15,959 nucleotides of DNA from Candidatus Poribacteria bacterium (lineage in GTDB: Bacteria; Poribacteria; DTPJ01; WJIO01), in NCBI GenBank assembly GCA_014730235.1, contig WJIO01000448.1, positions 1-15,959 of the forward strand. The letters are read 5' to 3'. Shown piece by piece: positions 9,201-15,540 of this stretch. Numbering within the stretch: the first letter of the stretch is position 1; each line of letters starts with the position of its first letter. The position numbers were made by a program, and so were the translations under genes. The notes beneath the pieces are model-generated. The model did no database searches, was not told the origin of the DNA, and saw only the letters and a list, made by a program, of their open reading frames with translations.

Positions 9201-12200
9201 AACAGTAACTCAAACCTGGTACGATAACAGCGATCCTGAAGAACCTTATGTTGTTGGTGTAAAAGTTATGGATGATGATGGTGGATTTAATATATATCCA
9301 ACATACGTTATCGTAAATAACGTAGCTCCCACAGCCGAAGTGACCAATGACAGCCCTCAAGAAGCTCCAAAATCCAGGGGTAAAGAAATAACTGTAACCC
9401 TCAGTGAAATTGCAGACCCGGGCACATTGGATACTCATACTTATGAAGTTGACTGGGATTATGACGGTGAAAACTTTGATGTTGATGAAACCGGAAGTAT
9501 AACCGAACAAATAGTTGACGGAAAAGTAGATATAACACACATATATGAAGAATACAAAGAAGAATACCTGGTTGGTGTAAAAATCAAGGACGACGATGAG
9601 GGTGAAAACCTCTATGATACAACAGTTTATCTTAGAGGGACTGAAATTGATGTCACTGAACTTGGTCCAAAACCTGAAGGTACACCTCTAGGTATAGTTG
9701 CAAAGGTTCTTAATCCAAATCCAATTGAAGAATATACCTACTTGTTTAAATGGAACGATGGTGAACCTGATACAGAATACAAAACTTCATCCGGAACCCA
9801 TACCGTCTATCATGTATGGTATGATGATAGCGGCGAAGGAACTGAGGAAGTTAAGGTAAAAGTTACAGATAGCGCAGGTAATGAAGATGAAGAAACAGTC
9901 TATCCTGTGATAACAAATGTAGCTCCTACAGCTACAGTAACTAACGACAGTCCAAAACCCGAAGGTGAAGAAGTAACAATAAGTATCAGCGATATTATTG
10001 ACCCGGGTACTCTTGATACTCATACCTATGCGGTTGACCTGGATTATGATGGTGAAAACTTTGATGCTGACGTTACTGGTGATGTAGTTGACGAAACTGT
10101 ATCAGTGACACATACATGGAACGATAACAATCCACTTGATGAAGAGGGTAACGTTATCCCCTATATTGTCGGTGTAAGAATTATGGATGACGATGGTGGT
10201 TCTTATATGGGTGAAACAGAAGTTATCATAACCAATGTCGCTCCTACAGCCACAATAGTCACTGAACCTGTTGATGAAGGTTCTCCCGCTACTATAAATG
10301 TAGAAGAACCTAATGAAGAAGAGCCTATTGATCCTGGAACTTCTGACATCATAACTTACTCCTTTGACCTTGACAATGACGGTGAATATGAAATTACCGG
10401 TGAGGATGCTTCTGCAACCAAAACATGGTACGAAGATGGTACATATCCTGTAAAAGTAAAGGTCGAAGATGACGATGAAGGGTCTAATGAATATACCGCT
10501 TCAGTTGTTGTTAATAACGTAGCTCCAATTGCTGTAATAACCAATGATAGTCCCAAGGCTGAAGGCAAAGAGGTAACTGTATACATAAGTAACGTTGAGG
10601 ATCCAGGTACAGAGGACACTCACACTTATGAGATCGATTGGGATTGGGATGGTATAGATGAGAACTTTGCAGCCGATGAAACCGGAGATATAGTCGAAGG
10701 ATCTGCATCAGCAACCATGACATGGGAAAATGATGGTGAATATGATGTGGGAGTAAAGATTATGGACGACGATGGCGGATTTAATATTTTCCTCACCGTT
10801 GTTGAAATTACCGACTCCGTACCTGCTGCCGCATTCTCATGGCTGCCTGAAATGCCAAAGGAAGGCTCAATCATTCAGTTCACCGATGAGTCTACTTCTC
10901 CATCTGATGAAATAGTTTCATGGGAATGGACTTTTGAACCTGAAAAGACTAGCGATTTACAGAATCCAAAGTATACCTATTTTGATGATGGTTCTTATCC
11001 AGTTACCCTGAAAGTAACCGATTCTGATGAAGATGCGGATACTGTTAAACATACTGTTGAGGTTGAAAATGTAGCTCCTGTTGTTAATGCTGGGCTTGAC
11101 CAGAAAACGAGCAGGGATAAACCAATAACAATCGTCGCTACATTTAACGATCCCGGTACTCTGGATACCCATACCGCCATGATTAACTGGGGCGATGGTA
11201 CAGAGACAGAGGGTACAGTCAACCAGGCTTTAAATACCGTTACAGGTACTCATACATATACAGCAAATGGTGAATATAATGTTACTATAACGGTAACAGA
11301 TGATGATGAAGGTGTCGGTACAGATGACCTTATGGTCGAAGTATCCGGTGTATCTCTCATAACTGCTATTTATGATGTAATGAGTACAACCCTTATACTG
11401 GAATTCAACAGTCCAATTGTACCACAACTTACATGCTTTGACTTTGTCGGTATGGAAGTTGACGATAGCGGAAATTGGGACTTCCAGTTATCAAAGAAAC
11501 AGGGACTGGTAGCAAAACTGGTTCCCGATCATCCAAATATAGTAACAGTAAACCTGAACAGGGCTATTGCAACATCAATTAACCTAGCTGTTGCTGCTCT
11601 TGGACCAAAACGTGATAAGGTTGATCTGCTGCTGAAACCGGGTGCTTTCTTTGATAATGATGGTGGAACTAATATTCCAGCAGATGTTATCCTTCAAATA
11701 TACATTGATGCCTTTAATCTAACCTACCAGGGTGATGTTGATGGTGATGGCAAAGTGAGTTCAACTGATGCTTTGATCATTCTGCAATCCACAGTCAGCA
11801 ATCCTGCGGATGTATTCCCCATATACGAAGCTGCCACCAGTGTTAATGAATGGTTTGCCGCTTATGGTAAAGATGTCGATGTATTGACTTCTCAGGCAGA
11901 CGTAAGTGGAAATGGTGAAATATCATCCTATGATGCAGCCCTGGTGTTAAGAAATGCTGTGGAATTACCAGCTTTAGCACCAAGTCTGGAAGTTGGCTCA
12001 AAGAAAGCTAAGCTGATGTTTGATGGTTATGATTCAGGCAGAATGAATGTATCAATAGCTGTTGACAATGTAACCAACGTCTACGCTACTGATATAGTCA
12101 TAAAATACAACCCCGATACGCTTTCCATTGCCGATGTGGCTGGAACATCCGCAGTATCCGATTGGGTACTTGCTGACAGCAATGAATCGGGTGAATTGAG

Positions 12201-12648
12201 AATATCCCTGGCTGGAACATCTCAACCTACAATGGATGGTTCATTGATTACAGTTACACTGGACGCTATTTCAGCAGACGCTATTAGGGATCTGGATATT
12301 GTGGATCTAACCGTAAATGACGGTATATCTAGAATAGCTATAGAGAATCTGCCCAAGTCTTTTGTACTTCACCAGAACTATCCTAACCCCTTCAATCCTG
12401 AAACATGGATTCCTTATGAGCTTTCAACACCGGCTGACGTGAGTATTGCCATCTATAACCTGAGTGGTCAGATGGTAAGACGTATTGAACTTGGCACAAA
12501 GATGCCAGGACAATATGTTGATAAATCACAGGCTGTATACTGGGACGGTAAAAACGAATCTGGCGAACTTGTATCCAGCGGCGTTTACTTCTACCAGTTG
12601 CAAGCCGGTAGGGATGTCTCAGTCAGAAAGATGATAGTGGTTAAATAA
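6235..12648 (+). CDS. Giant acidic surface protein: FN3, PKD repeats, dockerin, cohesin, type IX-like sorting domain
   Basis: This 2137-residue exported protein has a signal peptide (1-25, ending SNLFA), then QQPPPPPEY and the shared head (to about 148). FN3-like domain: 149-270. One 94-residue Ig-like repeat with IKWYKDG: about 272-364. Three PKD domains: 365-634 (LWDFGNGD, TWDFGDGS, DWDLDGDG). Acidic PKD-like repeats follow from 635 to 1525, then two further PKD domains (to about 1707), an unassigned module (about 1707-1828), a dockerin (about 1831-1915), a cohesin (about 1917-2040) and a FlgD-like/type IX-type C-terminal domain (2041-2137) starting FVLHQNYPNPFNPETW. The tail suggests secretion through the outer membrane and surface attachment. 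The start is the ATG at 6235 because AGGAGGGAG lies 6-7 nt upstream; a TTG at 6202 in frame has no such site. It lies 65 bp after the previous gene and probably shares its transcript. The very high Asp/Glu content suggests calcium binding. Confidence 0.93.
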   Translation: MLKRFTIFLICFGILSIFVVSNLFAQQPPPPPEYKLEGGVYLGNQKLTPTTNTDHLKYTVELRKTSDGTLIAEHNMGTKIVPFGDSYSFSVYHTYDPDPGVPAPEGTEIEVVAFYNGEEFPAYFGSGGTATKLVGTGKETIDIYFFTKPGTPQSLETLVGSDGAPTLNKLDLSWIAPGSNVVPESPNGTGTVGGYEVKLLEAGTPPGDWGTAGDLIANINDSLLPMGETENRTVDLGSPMTYGNSYYVSVRALNNTLDPNPGFNGFATAQVNMPPEVENVAIGPADPKTTDDLVLTYDYSDPDGDEESGTEIKWYKDGVHMTEYDDMMEIPADATAKDQTWSVEVEPKDGKSSGNVGLAETTILNSPPVAEADGPYAGKVDLEVNFSSAGTIDADDDPLTYLWDFGNGDTSAEPNPSYTYAADGEYNVTLVVNDGEEDSDPSETTATITVNIPPVANFSVSDPQDTHYMRGETITFDGSLSVDDDDVVPDNLIFTWDFGDGSDIVVSERGDSTVTHVYEIAGTYEVTLTVQDYLDTSEESEPTQLTIKVAPVAIAYPMEGPEGDPLSFYGGDSTDEDGEITSYDWDLDGDGVFDDASGPNIEYTWYDDFSGTIELQVTDNDELTNTTEVQVTITNVAPTAVVNNNSPKVEGEEVTVNIVDIFDPGTEDTHTYEIDWDYDGETFVADETGNVVAETVAVTKTWYDNDTFNVGVKIVDDDGDSNIYETEVIVANALPDAVATSDSPVDEGSPATVTISNVTDPGTEDTHTYEIDWDYDGETFDVDEAGSIVDGTAIATKTWNDNGIKNVGVKIIDDDGGPVVLDPLEIIVNNVAPTFDLAVVDAPEGSPVNVNINNVADPGTLDTHTYEIDWYYDGETFDADETGGIVDGAATTTMTWYDNDDYTIGIRVIDDDGDYSMETEVVEVANVDPTATVDNDSPKDEGEEVTVDISEIVDPGTDDTHSYEVDWNWDEVDENFVADETGDIVDGTATVTQTWYDNSDPEEPYVVGVKVMDDDGGFNIYPTYVIVNNVAPTAEVTNDSPQEAPKSRGKEITVTLSEIADPGTLDTHTYEVDWDYDGENFDVDETGSITEQIVDGKVDITHIYEEYKEEYLVGVKIKDDDEGENLYDTTVYLRGTEIDVTELGPKPEGTPLGIVAKVLNPNPIEEYTYLFKWNDGEPDTEYKTSSGTHTVYHVWYDDSGEGTEEVKVKVTDSAGNEDEETVYPVITNVAPTATVTNDSPKPEGEEVTISISDIIDPGTLDTHTYAVDLDYDGENFDADVTGDVVDETVSVTHTWNDNNPLDEEGNVIPYIVGVRIMDDDGGSYMGETEVIITNVAPTATIVTEPVDEGSPATINVEEPNEEEPIDPGTSDIITYSFDLDNDGEYEITGEDASATKTWYEDGTYPVKVKVEDDDEGSNEYTASVVVNNVAPIAVITNDSPKAEGKEVTVYISNVEDPGTEDTHTYEIDWDWDGIDENFAADETGDIVEGSASATMTWENDGEYDVGVKIMDDDGGFNIFLTVVEITDSVPAAAFSWLPEMPKEGSIIQFTDESTSPSDEIVSWEWTFEPEKTSDLQNPKYTYFDDGSYPVTLKVTDSDEDADTVKHTVEVENVAPVVNAGLDQKTSRDKPITIVATFNDPGTLDTHTAMINWGDGTETEGTVNQALNTVTGTHTYTANGEYNVTITVTDDDEGVGTDDLMVEVSGVSLITAIYDVMSTTLILEFNSPIVPQLTCFDFVGMEVDDSGNWDFQLSKKQGLVAKLVPDHPNIVTVNLNRAIATSINLAVAALGPKRDKVDLLLKPGAFFDNDGGTNIPADVILQIYIDAFNLTYQGDVDGDGKVSSTDALIILQSTVSNPADVFPIYEAATSVNEWFAAYGKDVDVLTSQADVSGNGEISSYDAALVLRNAVELPALAPSLEVGSKKAKLMFDGYDSGRMNVSIAVDNVTNVYATDIVIKYNPDTLSIADVAGTSAVSDWVLADSNESGELRISLAGTSQPTMDGSLITVTLDAISADAIRDLDIVDLTVNDGISRIAIENLPKSFVLHQNYPNPFNPETWIPYELSTPADVSIAIYNLSGQMVRRIELGTKMPGQYVDKSQAVYWDGKNESGELVSSGVYFYQLQAGRDVSVRKMIVVK
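8137..10809 (+). repeat. Array of about nine PKD-like repeats, period about 97 codons
   Basis: Units start at protein residues 635, 732, 830, 926, 1029, 1135 (divergent), 1228, 1334 and 1428. Typical units contain NVAPTAxVxNDSP, DPGTxDTHTYEIDWDYDGE, a TxTWYDN segment and VGVKIxDDDG. The first three are spaced by exactly 291 nt (the GATCCCGGTACTG-type core lies at 8221, 8512 and 8803). The first two are nearly identical across about 64 nt, which suggests recent duplication or gene conversion. The sixth unit lacks the DPGT core and is diverged. Confidence 0.88.
11722..12645 (+). other. Dockerin, cohesin and sorting-domain cassette at the C-terminus
   Basis: The dockerin has two calcium loops, DVDGDGKVSSTD and DVSGNGEISSYD, separated by an unusually long linker with DVFPIYEAATSVNEW. 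The cohesin follows, recognisable from VSIAVDNVTNVYATDIVIKY and DTLSIADV near its start and SLITVTLDAIS further on. The last 97 residues form a FlgD-like Ig fold ending GVYFYQLQAGRDVSVRKM, the usual pattern of type IX secretion sorting domains. Having both a dockerin and a cohesin makes the protein able in principle to bind in both directions. Confidence 0.8.
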
Positions 12649-12667
12649 CTAACCAATGCAATACTTC

Positions 12668-12700
12668 AAAAGGGGTATGATTAATAATCATACCCCTTTT
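12668..12700 (+). terminator. Perfect 15-bp hairpin between the giant gene and the cohesin-dockerin gene
   Basis: AAAAGGGGTATGATT (12668-12682) and its exact reverse complement (12686-12700) are separated by AAT. The right arm ends in CCCCTTTT and is followed by GTTTT, so it has the form of an intrinsic terminator for the giant gene. The ribosome binding site of the next gene (GGAG, 12706-12709) starts only 6 nt after the hairpin. No room is left for a separate promoter, so partial read-through is the likely arrangement. Confidence 0.8.
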
Positions 12701-12716
12701 GTTTTGGAGATTGGAA

Positions 12717-13361
12717 ATGAAACATGTATCCATTATCTTATTAATTTTTGCGATTTTTGGTCTTCCCATCTTTGCCCAGGAAGTAAAAGTAAGTATTCCA
12801 GATTCTGTAGGTATACCTGGAGAAATTTTAACTATACCTATCAAGCTAAATAATGTCAATGATGTCAGCTCAGCAGAAATTATAGTTGAATATAATCAAC
12901 AAATACTTGAATTTCTGGAAGTTAACATATCAGATTCTATAACAATCAGTTGGAACATGGTTACTGGTTTTAATGAAAATCAGATTACTATAAATATAAT
13001 TTTACTCCCTGATTTATCTGGAAGTACCGGTCTTGTGGATATTAGTTTTGAAGTAAAACCTACAGCACAGGTTGGAGAAACTACATTTATAAATTTTGTC
13101 CAGGCAAAACTGAATGATGATTTTATTCAAACTCAGGATGGCAAAATCACCATAGAAGATAGTAATGGGGGAAGTGGTATTCCAGGTGATGTAAATGGTG
13201 ATTTAGTTGTAGATCGTCAGGATTTGCTGGATTTGATAATTTCCTATAGAAAAAGATCAACTGATAACGCTTATAAACCCTCAGCCGATTTTAACAATGA
13301 TGGTAATGTTAATAGACAGGATTTGAATATATTAATTGAGAACTATGGCAGACGTGACTAA
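12717..13361 (+). CDS. Small secreted cohesin-dockerin protein
   Basis: This 214-residue exported protein consists of a signal peptide (1-20, ending LPIFA), a cohesin domain (about 22-147) and a type I-like dockerin (about 157-214). The cohesin is recognisable from VKVSIPDSVGIPGEILTIPI and SSAEIIVEYNQQILEF. The dockerin has two loops, DVNGDLVVDRQD (158-169) and DFNNDGNVNRQD (191-202), with the same RQ pair at the positions that set cohesin specificity in type I dockerins. Position 5 of both loops is Asp, consistent with calcium binding. Start: ATG at 12717, with GGAG 7 nt upstream; an in-frame TTG at 12699 would lie inside the terminator hairpin. It is the last gene of the plus-strand cluster. 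It probably serves as an adaptor between a dockerin partner and a cohesin partner, perhaps the giant protein next to it; that pairing is inference. Confidence 0.92.
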   Translation: MKHVSIILLIFAIFGLPIFAQEVKVSIPDSVGIPGEILTIPIKLNNVNDVSSAEIIVEYNQQILEFLEVNISDSITISWNMVTGFNENQITINIILLPDLSGSTGLVDISFEVKPTAQVGETTFINFVQAKLNDDFIQTQDGKITIEDSNGGSGIPGDVNGDLVVDRQDLLDLIISYRKRSTDNAYKPSADFNNDGNVNRQDLNILIENYGRRD

Positions 13362-13395
13362 TTCATTTATAAATTTATGGAAACAGTTTAATAAT

Positions 13396-13427
13396 AAGGA
13401 GCAACATAATAAAAAATGTCGCTCCTT
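13396..13427. terminator. Hairpin between convergent genes, probable shared terminator
   Basis: AAGGAGC (13396-13402) pairs with GCTCCTT (13421-13427), with a further ACAT/ATGT pairing inside and an 8-nt A-rich loop. It sits between the plus-strand cohesin-dockerin gene (ends 13361) and the minus-strand ceramidase-like gene (ends 13450). An alternative hairpin, GCTCC-TTC-GGAGC (13421-13433), overlaps it and cannot form at the same time. Neither side has a long T tract. Confidence 0.5.
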
Positions 13428-13449
13428 CGGAGCTAAGACAAAATCCTGA

Positions 13450-14817
13450 TTATTCATTATTATAGCATTTCTGCAAAGCCCTTAAAGCACTGTCAATAAG
13501 CACCTGATCTGACTGGGGTTCGATAAATATTCCATATAGGCTGGCCCTGGCATGTTGAATCTCATAGCCGCCCAGGGGGATTTGCTCTTCTGTTGGAACA
13601 TAACCTACCGCCCCGTTGGTGTGACTTATGGATATAGTGGTTTTAAAGGGCGATTTCTCAGCCACCTGCTTGCCTATATTTACAAATATCTCACCGGGCA
13701 TACCTACAATAGCCAGATCACCAATTGCAAGGGACTGAGTTTCCGCCGGTATAGTAAAACGTTCCCTGCCATTTTCCAGGTCTTCCACCAGAGCTTTTGC
13801 ACCGTTAAGGGATCGGGCTGTAAACCAGTTTAAAACTTTCTTTTCATCAACTGGTTTGCCTTCATTAGCTTGTTTCGCCTTTTCAATTTCCTCATTTGCT
13901 TTTTTCTGTATGCTGGCCAATTTGGCCTTGGCTTCTTCCAGAGTGGGTTTTTCAGCCAGATTAAATTCAAAATTATCAATAGCTACAGCGATTTTCGCCT
14001 CATCCACCGGATTTTCTATATTTATCGCAGCCTGAATAACCGCGCATCCAAGGCTTTTGCCGTGTTGTTCCACATATTTATAATCACTTCGGGGATATGG
14101 ATTAATATCGCCGCTGCAACCTGCTATGAACCCTGAGGTAACCCCGGGAATATTTCCATCAACAAATTGTTTTGCCCGACCGGGATAATCGGCTGTATAT
14201 TTGTAGTTATCGCCAGTCATTGTCGTTCCATGAGCGGCGCAACTAAAAATTATACTTATTGGATTACCGTTATCAAGACTGTTAATACAGATGACGTTGG
14301 TAACCGAGTCTACTGGGCCATGAGGGTTTTCTCCCAGGATTACAACTCCATCCTGGCGTTTTTCCCGTCTATTCATACCTACCGAGCAGTCCTGTTTAGC
14401 ATAGCCTATGCTTACAGGAACTGAATTTAACTTGGCTTCAGATAACGCACCGGCTATTTTATTCACAAGCACTCTAGCATAGGCGTTCATCAGATCATCT
14501 GAGGGATCACCTCTGCGGAGATTTGTCTGTGGGCCTCCATGAGTATGGGAGAAGGCCACCATTACATTTTCCGGAGGAACACCAGAAACGGCATTGCATG
14601 CTTCCCGCACTCTGGCTGTTCCCTCTCCGCTTATGCCGATTATATCGGCTGTAACCAGAGCCGCCTCTGTTTCACCATCGGTTATATAAAGAACCACCGT
14701 ATTAAGCTCATCCAGAATACCTACAGCCGGTGTTTTACGGGAGGCGTATCCTGACATCATCATGCCTACCGGCGGGGTGATATTAGCTTTTGCTATACCA
14801 GATTTTAAGTTTGCCAT
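13450..14817 (-). CDS. Neutral/alkaline non-lysosomal ceramidase-fold protein, probably not a true ceramidase
   Basis: This 455-residue protein matches the N-terminal domain of neutral ceramidases, zinc-dependent amidases. Zinc-site motifs can be aligned: SHTHGGP (H91, H93), CAAHGTTM (H196) and GMPGEIF (E376). The motif that carries the nucleophile in known ceramidases, GDVSPN, is here GDINPY (236-241), so Asn239 replaces the catalytic serine. The protein is also shorter than Pseudomonas ceramidase (about 650-670 residues), lacks its C-terminal domain and has no signal peptide. A charged helical insert rich in Lys and Glu lies at about 289-327. The substrate is therefore open; many bacterial family members of this length are uncharacterised. 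Start: ATG with AGGAG 7 nt upstream (14825-14829). It probably formed an operon with the upstream peroxiredoxin before a mobile element entered the 18-nt spacer between them. Confidence 0.88.
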   Translation of the reverse strand: MANLKSGIAKANITPPVGMMMSGYASRKTPAVGILDELNTVVLYITDGETEAALVTADIIGISGEGTARVREACNAVSGVPPENVMVAFSHTHGGPQTNLRRGDPSDDLMNAYARVLVNKIAGALSEAKLNSVPVSIGYAKQDCSVGMNRREKRQDGVVILGENPHGPVDSVTNVICINSLDNGNPISIIFSCAAHGTTMTGDNYKYTADYPGRAKQFVDGNIPGVTSGFIAGCSGDINPYPRSDYKYVEQHGKSLGCAVIQAAINIENPVDEAKIAVAIDNFEFNLAEKPTLEEAKAKLASIQKKANEEIEKAKQANEGKPVDEKKVLNWFTARSLNGAKALVEDLENGRERFTIPAETQSLAIGDLAIVGMPGEIFVNIGKQVAEKSPFKTTISISHTNGAVGYVPTEEQIPLGGYEIQHARASLYGIFIEPQSDQVLIDSALRALQKCYNNE

Positions 14818-14833
14818 ATCTAATCTCCTGATA

Positions 14834-14841
14834 TACTATTT
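14834..14841. repeat. Left target-site duplication of MITE-like element 1
   Basis: TACTATTT directly precedes the terminal GGTTCT of element 1 and is repeated exactly at 14964-14971 after its terminal AGAACC. Confidence 0.8.
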
Positions 14842-14963
14842 GGTTCTCCCGGGCTTAGAGTGTGGTAATAATTGAAAATGCTCTCAACCTGTCATTCCTC
14901 CGAAGGCAGGAATGACAGTATAAAGAAGTTTCTTATCTTTATCACACTAAACCGGGAAGAACC
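14842..14963. mobile_element. MITE-like element 1, 122 bp, with 8-bp target duplication
   Basis: The ends are imperfect terminal inverted repeats of about 25 bp: GGTTCTCCCGGGCTTAGAG on the left and, read inwards from the right, GGTTCTTCCCGGTTTAGTG. The centre is an almost perfect palindrome, GTCATTCCT...AGGAATGAC (14891-14916). It has no coding capacity. Exact TACTATTT duplications on both sides show that it arrived by transposition. GG-starting ends and an 8-bp duplication fit a non-autonomous derivative of an ISL3-type element, but that assignment is inference. It separates the peroxiredoxin and ceramidase-like genes and would add a hairpin to their shared transcript. Confidence 0.85.
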
Positions 14964-14971
14964 TACTATTT
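14964..14971. repeat. Right target-site duplication of MITE-like element 1
   Basis: An exact second copy of TACTATTT. It contains the complement of the TAG stop codon (14966-14968) of the minus-strand peroxiredoxin, so the insertion kept the reading frame's stop. Confidence 0.8.
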
Positions 14972-15511
14972 TTGGAGTTCTTTGAGTTTATTTAAGACCT
15001 CTTCACCATGATTGCTTACATTTACTTCATTAAAAATATAAGCGATTTTACCTCCGGGTGTTATAATAAATGTTTTTCTCTTAGCCGCAGTGCCTTTTTC
15101 ATTTAAAACATTAAAAGCCTTTGAAACTTTCTTTTCGCTGTCGCTGATAAGATCAAAAGGTAGGTCGAGTTCGTTTTTGAATTTTTTCTGGGTTTCAATG
15201 TCGTCAAGACTTACACCAATAACAATTGCTCCGGTTTCTTTTATATCTTTATAGCTGTCACGCAGCGCATTTGCTTCAGCAGTTCAGCCACCAGTGAAGG
15301 CCTTTGGGAAAAAATATAAGACTACCCAGGAATCCTTCAAACTTGAAAGACTAATATTTTTATCATTAGTTCCCGGAGCGCTAAATTCCGGTGCCGCTGT
15401 TTTCGCTTTCAGTTCCATTTCACTAATTCCTTTCCTATTTTTGCTGGAACAAGCGTTAAATATTAGTATTATGATGGATAAATACAATAGAATACACCTG
15501 AAAGATAACAT
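14966..15511 (-). CDS. bcp: Selenocysteine-containing Bcp-type peroxiredoxin, lipoprotein-like (TGA at codon 76 read as Sec)
   Basis: This 181-residue thiol- or selenol-dependent peroxidase belongs to the Bcp/PrxQ class. The frame opens with AGGAGG 6 nt upstream (15518-15523), a hydrophobic signal (CILLYLSIIILIFNA) and a candidate lipobox cysteine in IFNAC, so it is probably exported and membrane-anchored. Codon 76 is TGA (15284-15286) within FPKAFTGG-U-TAEANALRD. E. coli Bcp has PKAMTPGCTVQACGLRD here, so U76 falls on the peroxidatic cysteine. Past the TGA the same frame keeps full homology: GAIVIGVSLDDIETQKKF, LPFDLISDSEKKVSKAF, KRKTFIITPGGKI (conserved Arg) and NHGEEVLNKLKEL, ending at TAG. 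The second cysteine of E. coli Bcp is Ala here, so it is 1-Cys-like. A sequencing error turning TGC or TGT into TGA, or a nonsense pseudogene, are the alternatives; the exact catalytic position argues against both. Confidence 0.85.
15254..15280 (-). promoter_or_regulatory. Candidate bacterial SECIS hairpin downstream of the in-frame UGA
   Basis: Starting 4 nt after the UGA, the mRNA can pair GCUG (15277-15280) with CAGC (15254-15257), and inside that GCA with UGC around the apical loop AAUGCGC. The loop starts about 13 nt after the UGA and contains G residues, as bacterial SECIS loops do. The stem is short and interrupted, and the distance is slightly below the usual range, so folding must be tested. 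Confidence 0.4.
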
Positions 15512-15540
15512 CTTTATCCTCCTTTTAGTATATGTGGATT

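Noticed and set aside
8770-9540. A 256-codon open frame on the minus strand inside the giant protein gene
   Set aside because: It lies antisense to the acidic repeats, where the GAT/GAA-rich codons rarely produce stops on the other strand. It has no ribosome binding site and an implausible Ile/Tyr/Phe-rich product.
13552-14754. Several open frames on the plus strand opposite the ceramidase-like gene
   Set aside because: They are antisense shadows of a gene with clear family motifs and a good ribosome binding site.
15284-15511. A 75-residue truncated lipoprotein ending at TGA
   Set aside because: Peroxiredoxin homology continues in the same frame for another 105 codons, and the TGA sits at the catalytic cysteine position.
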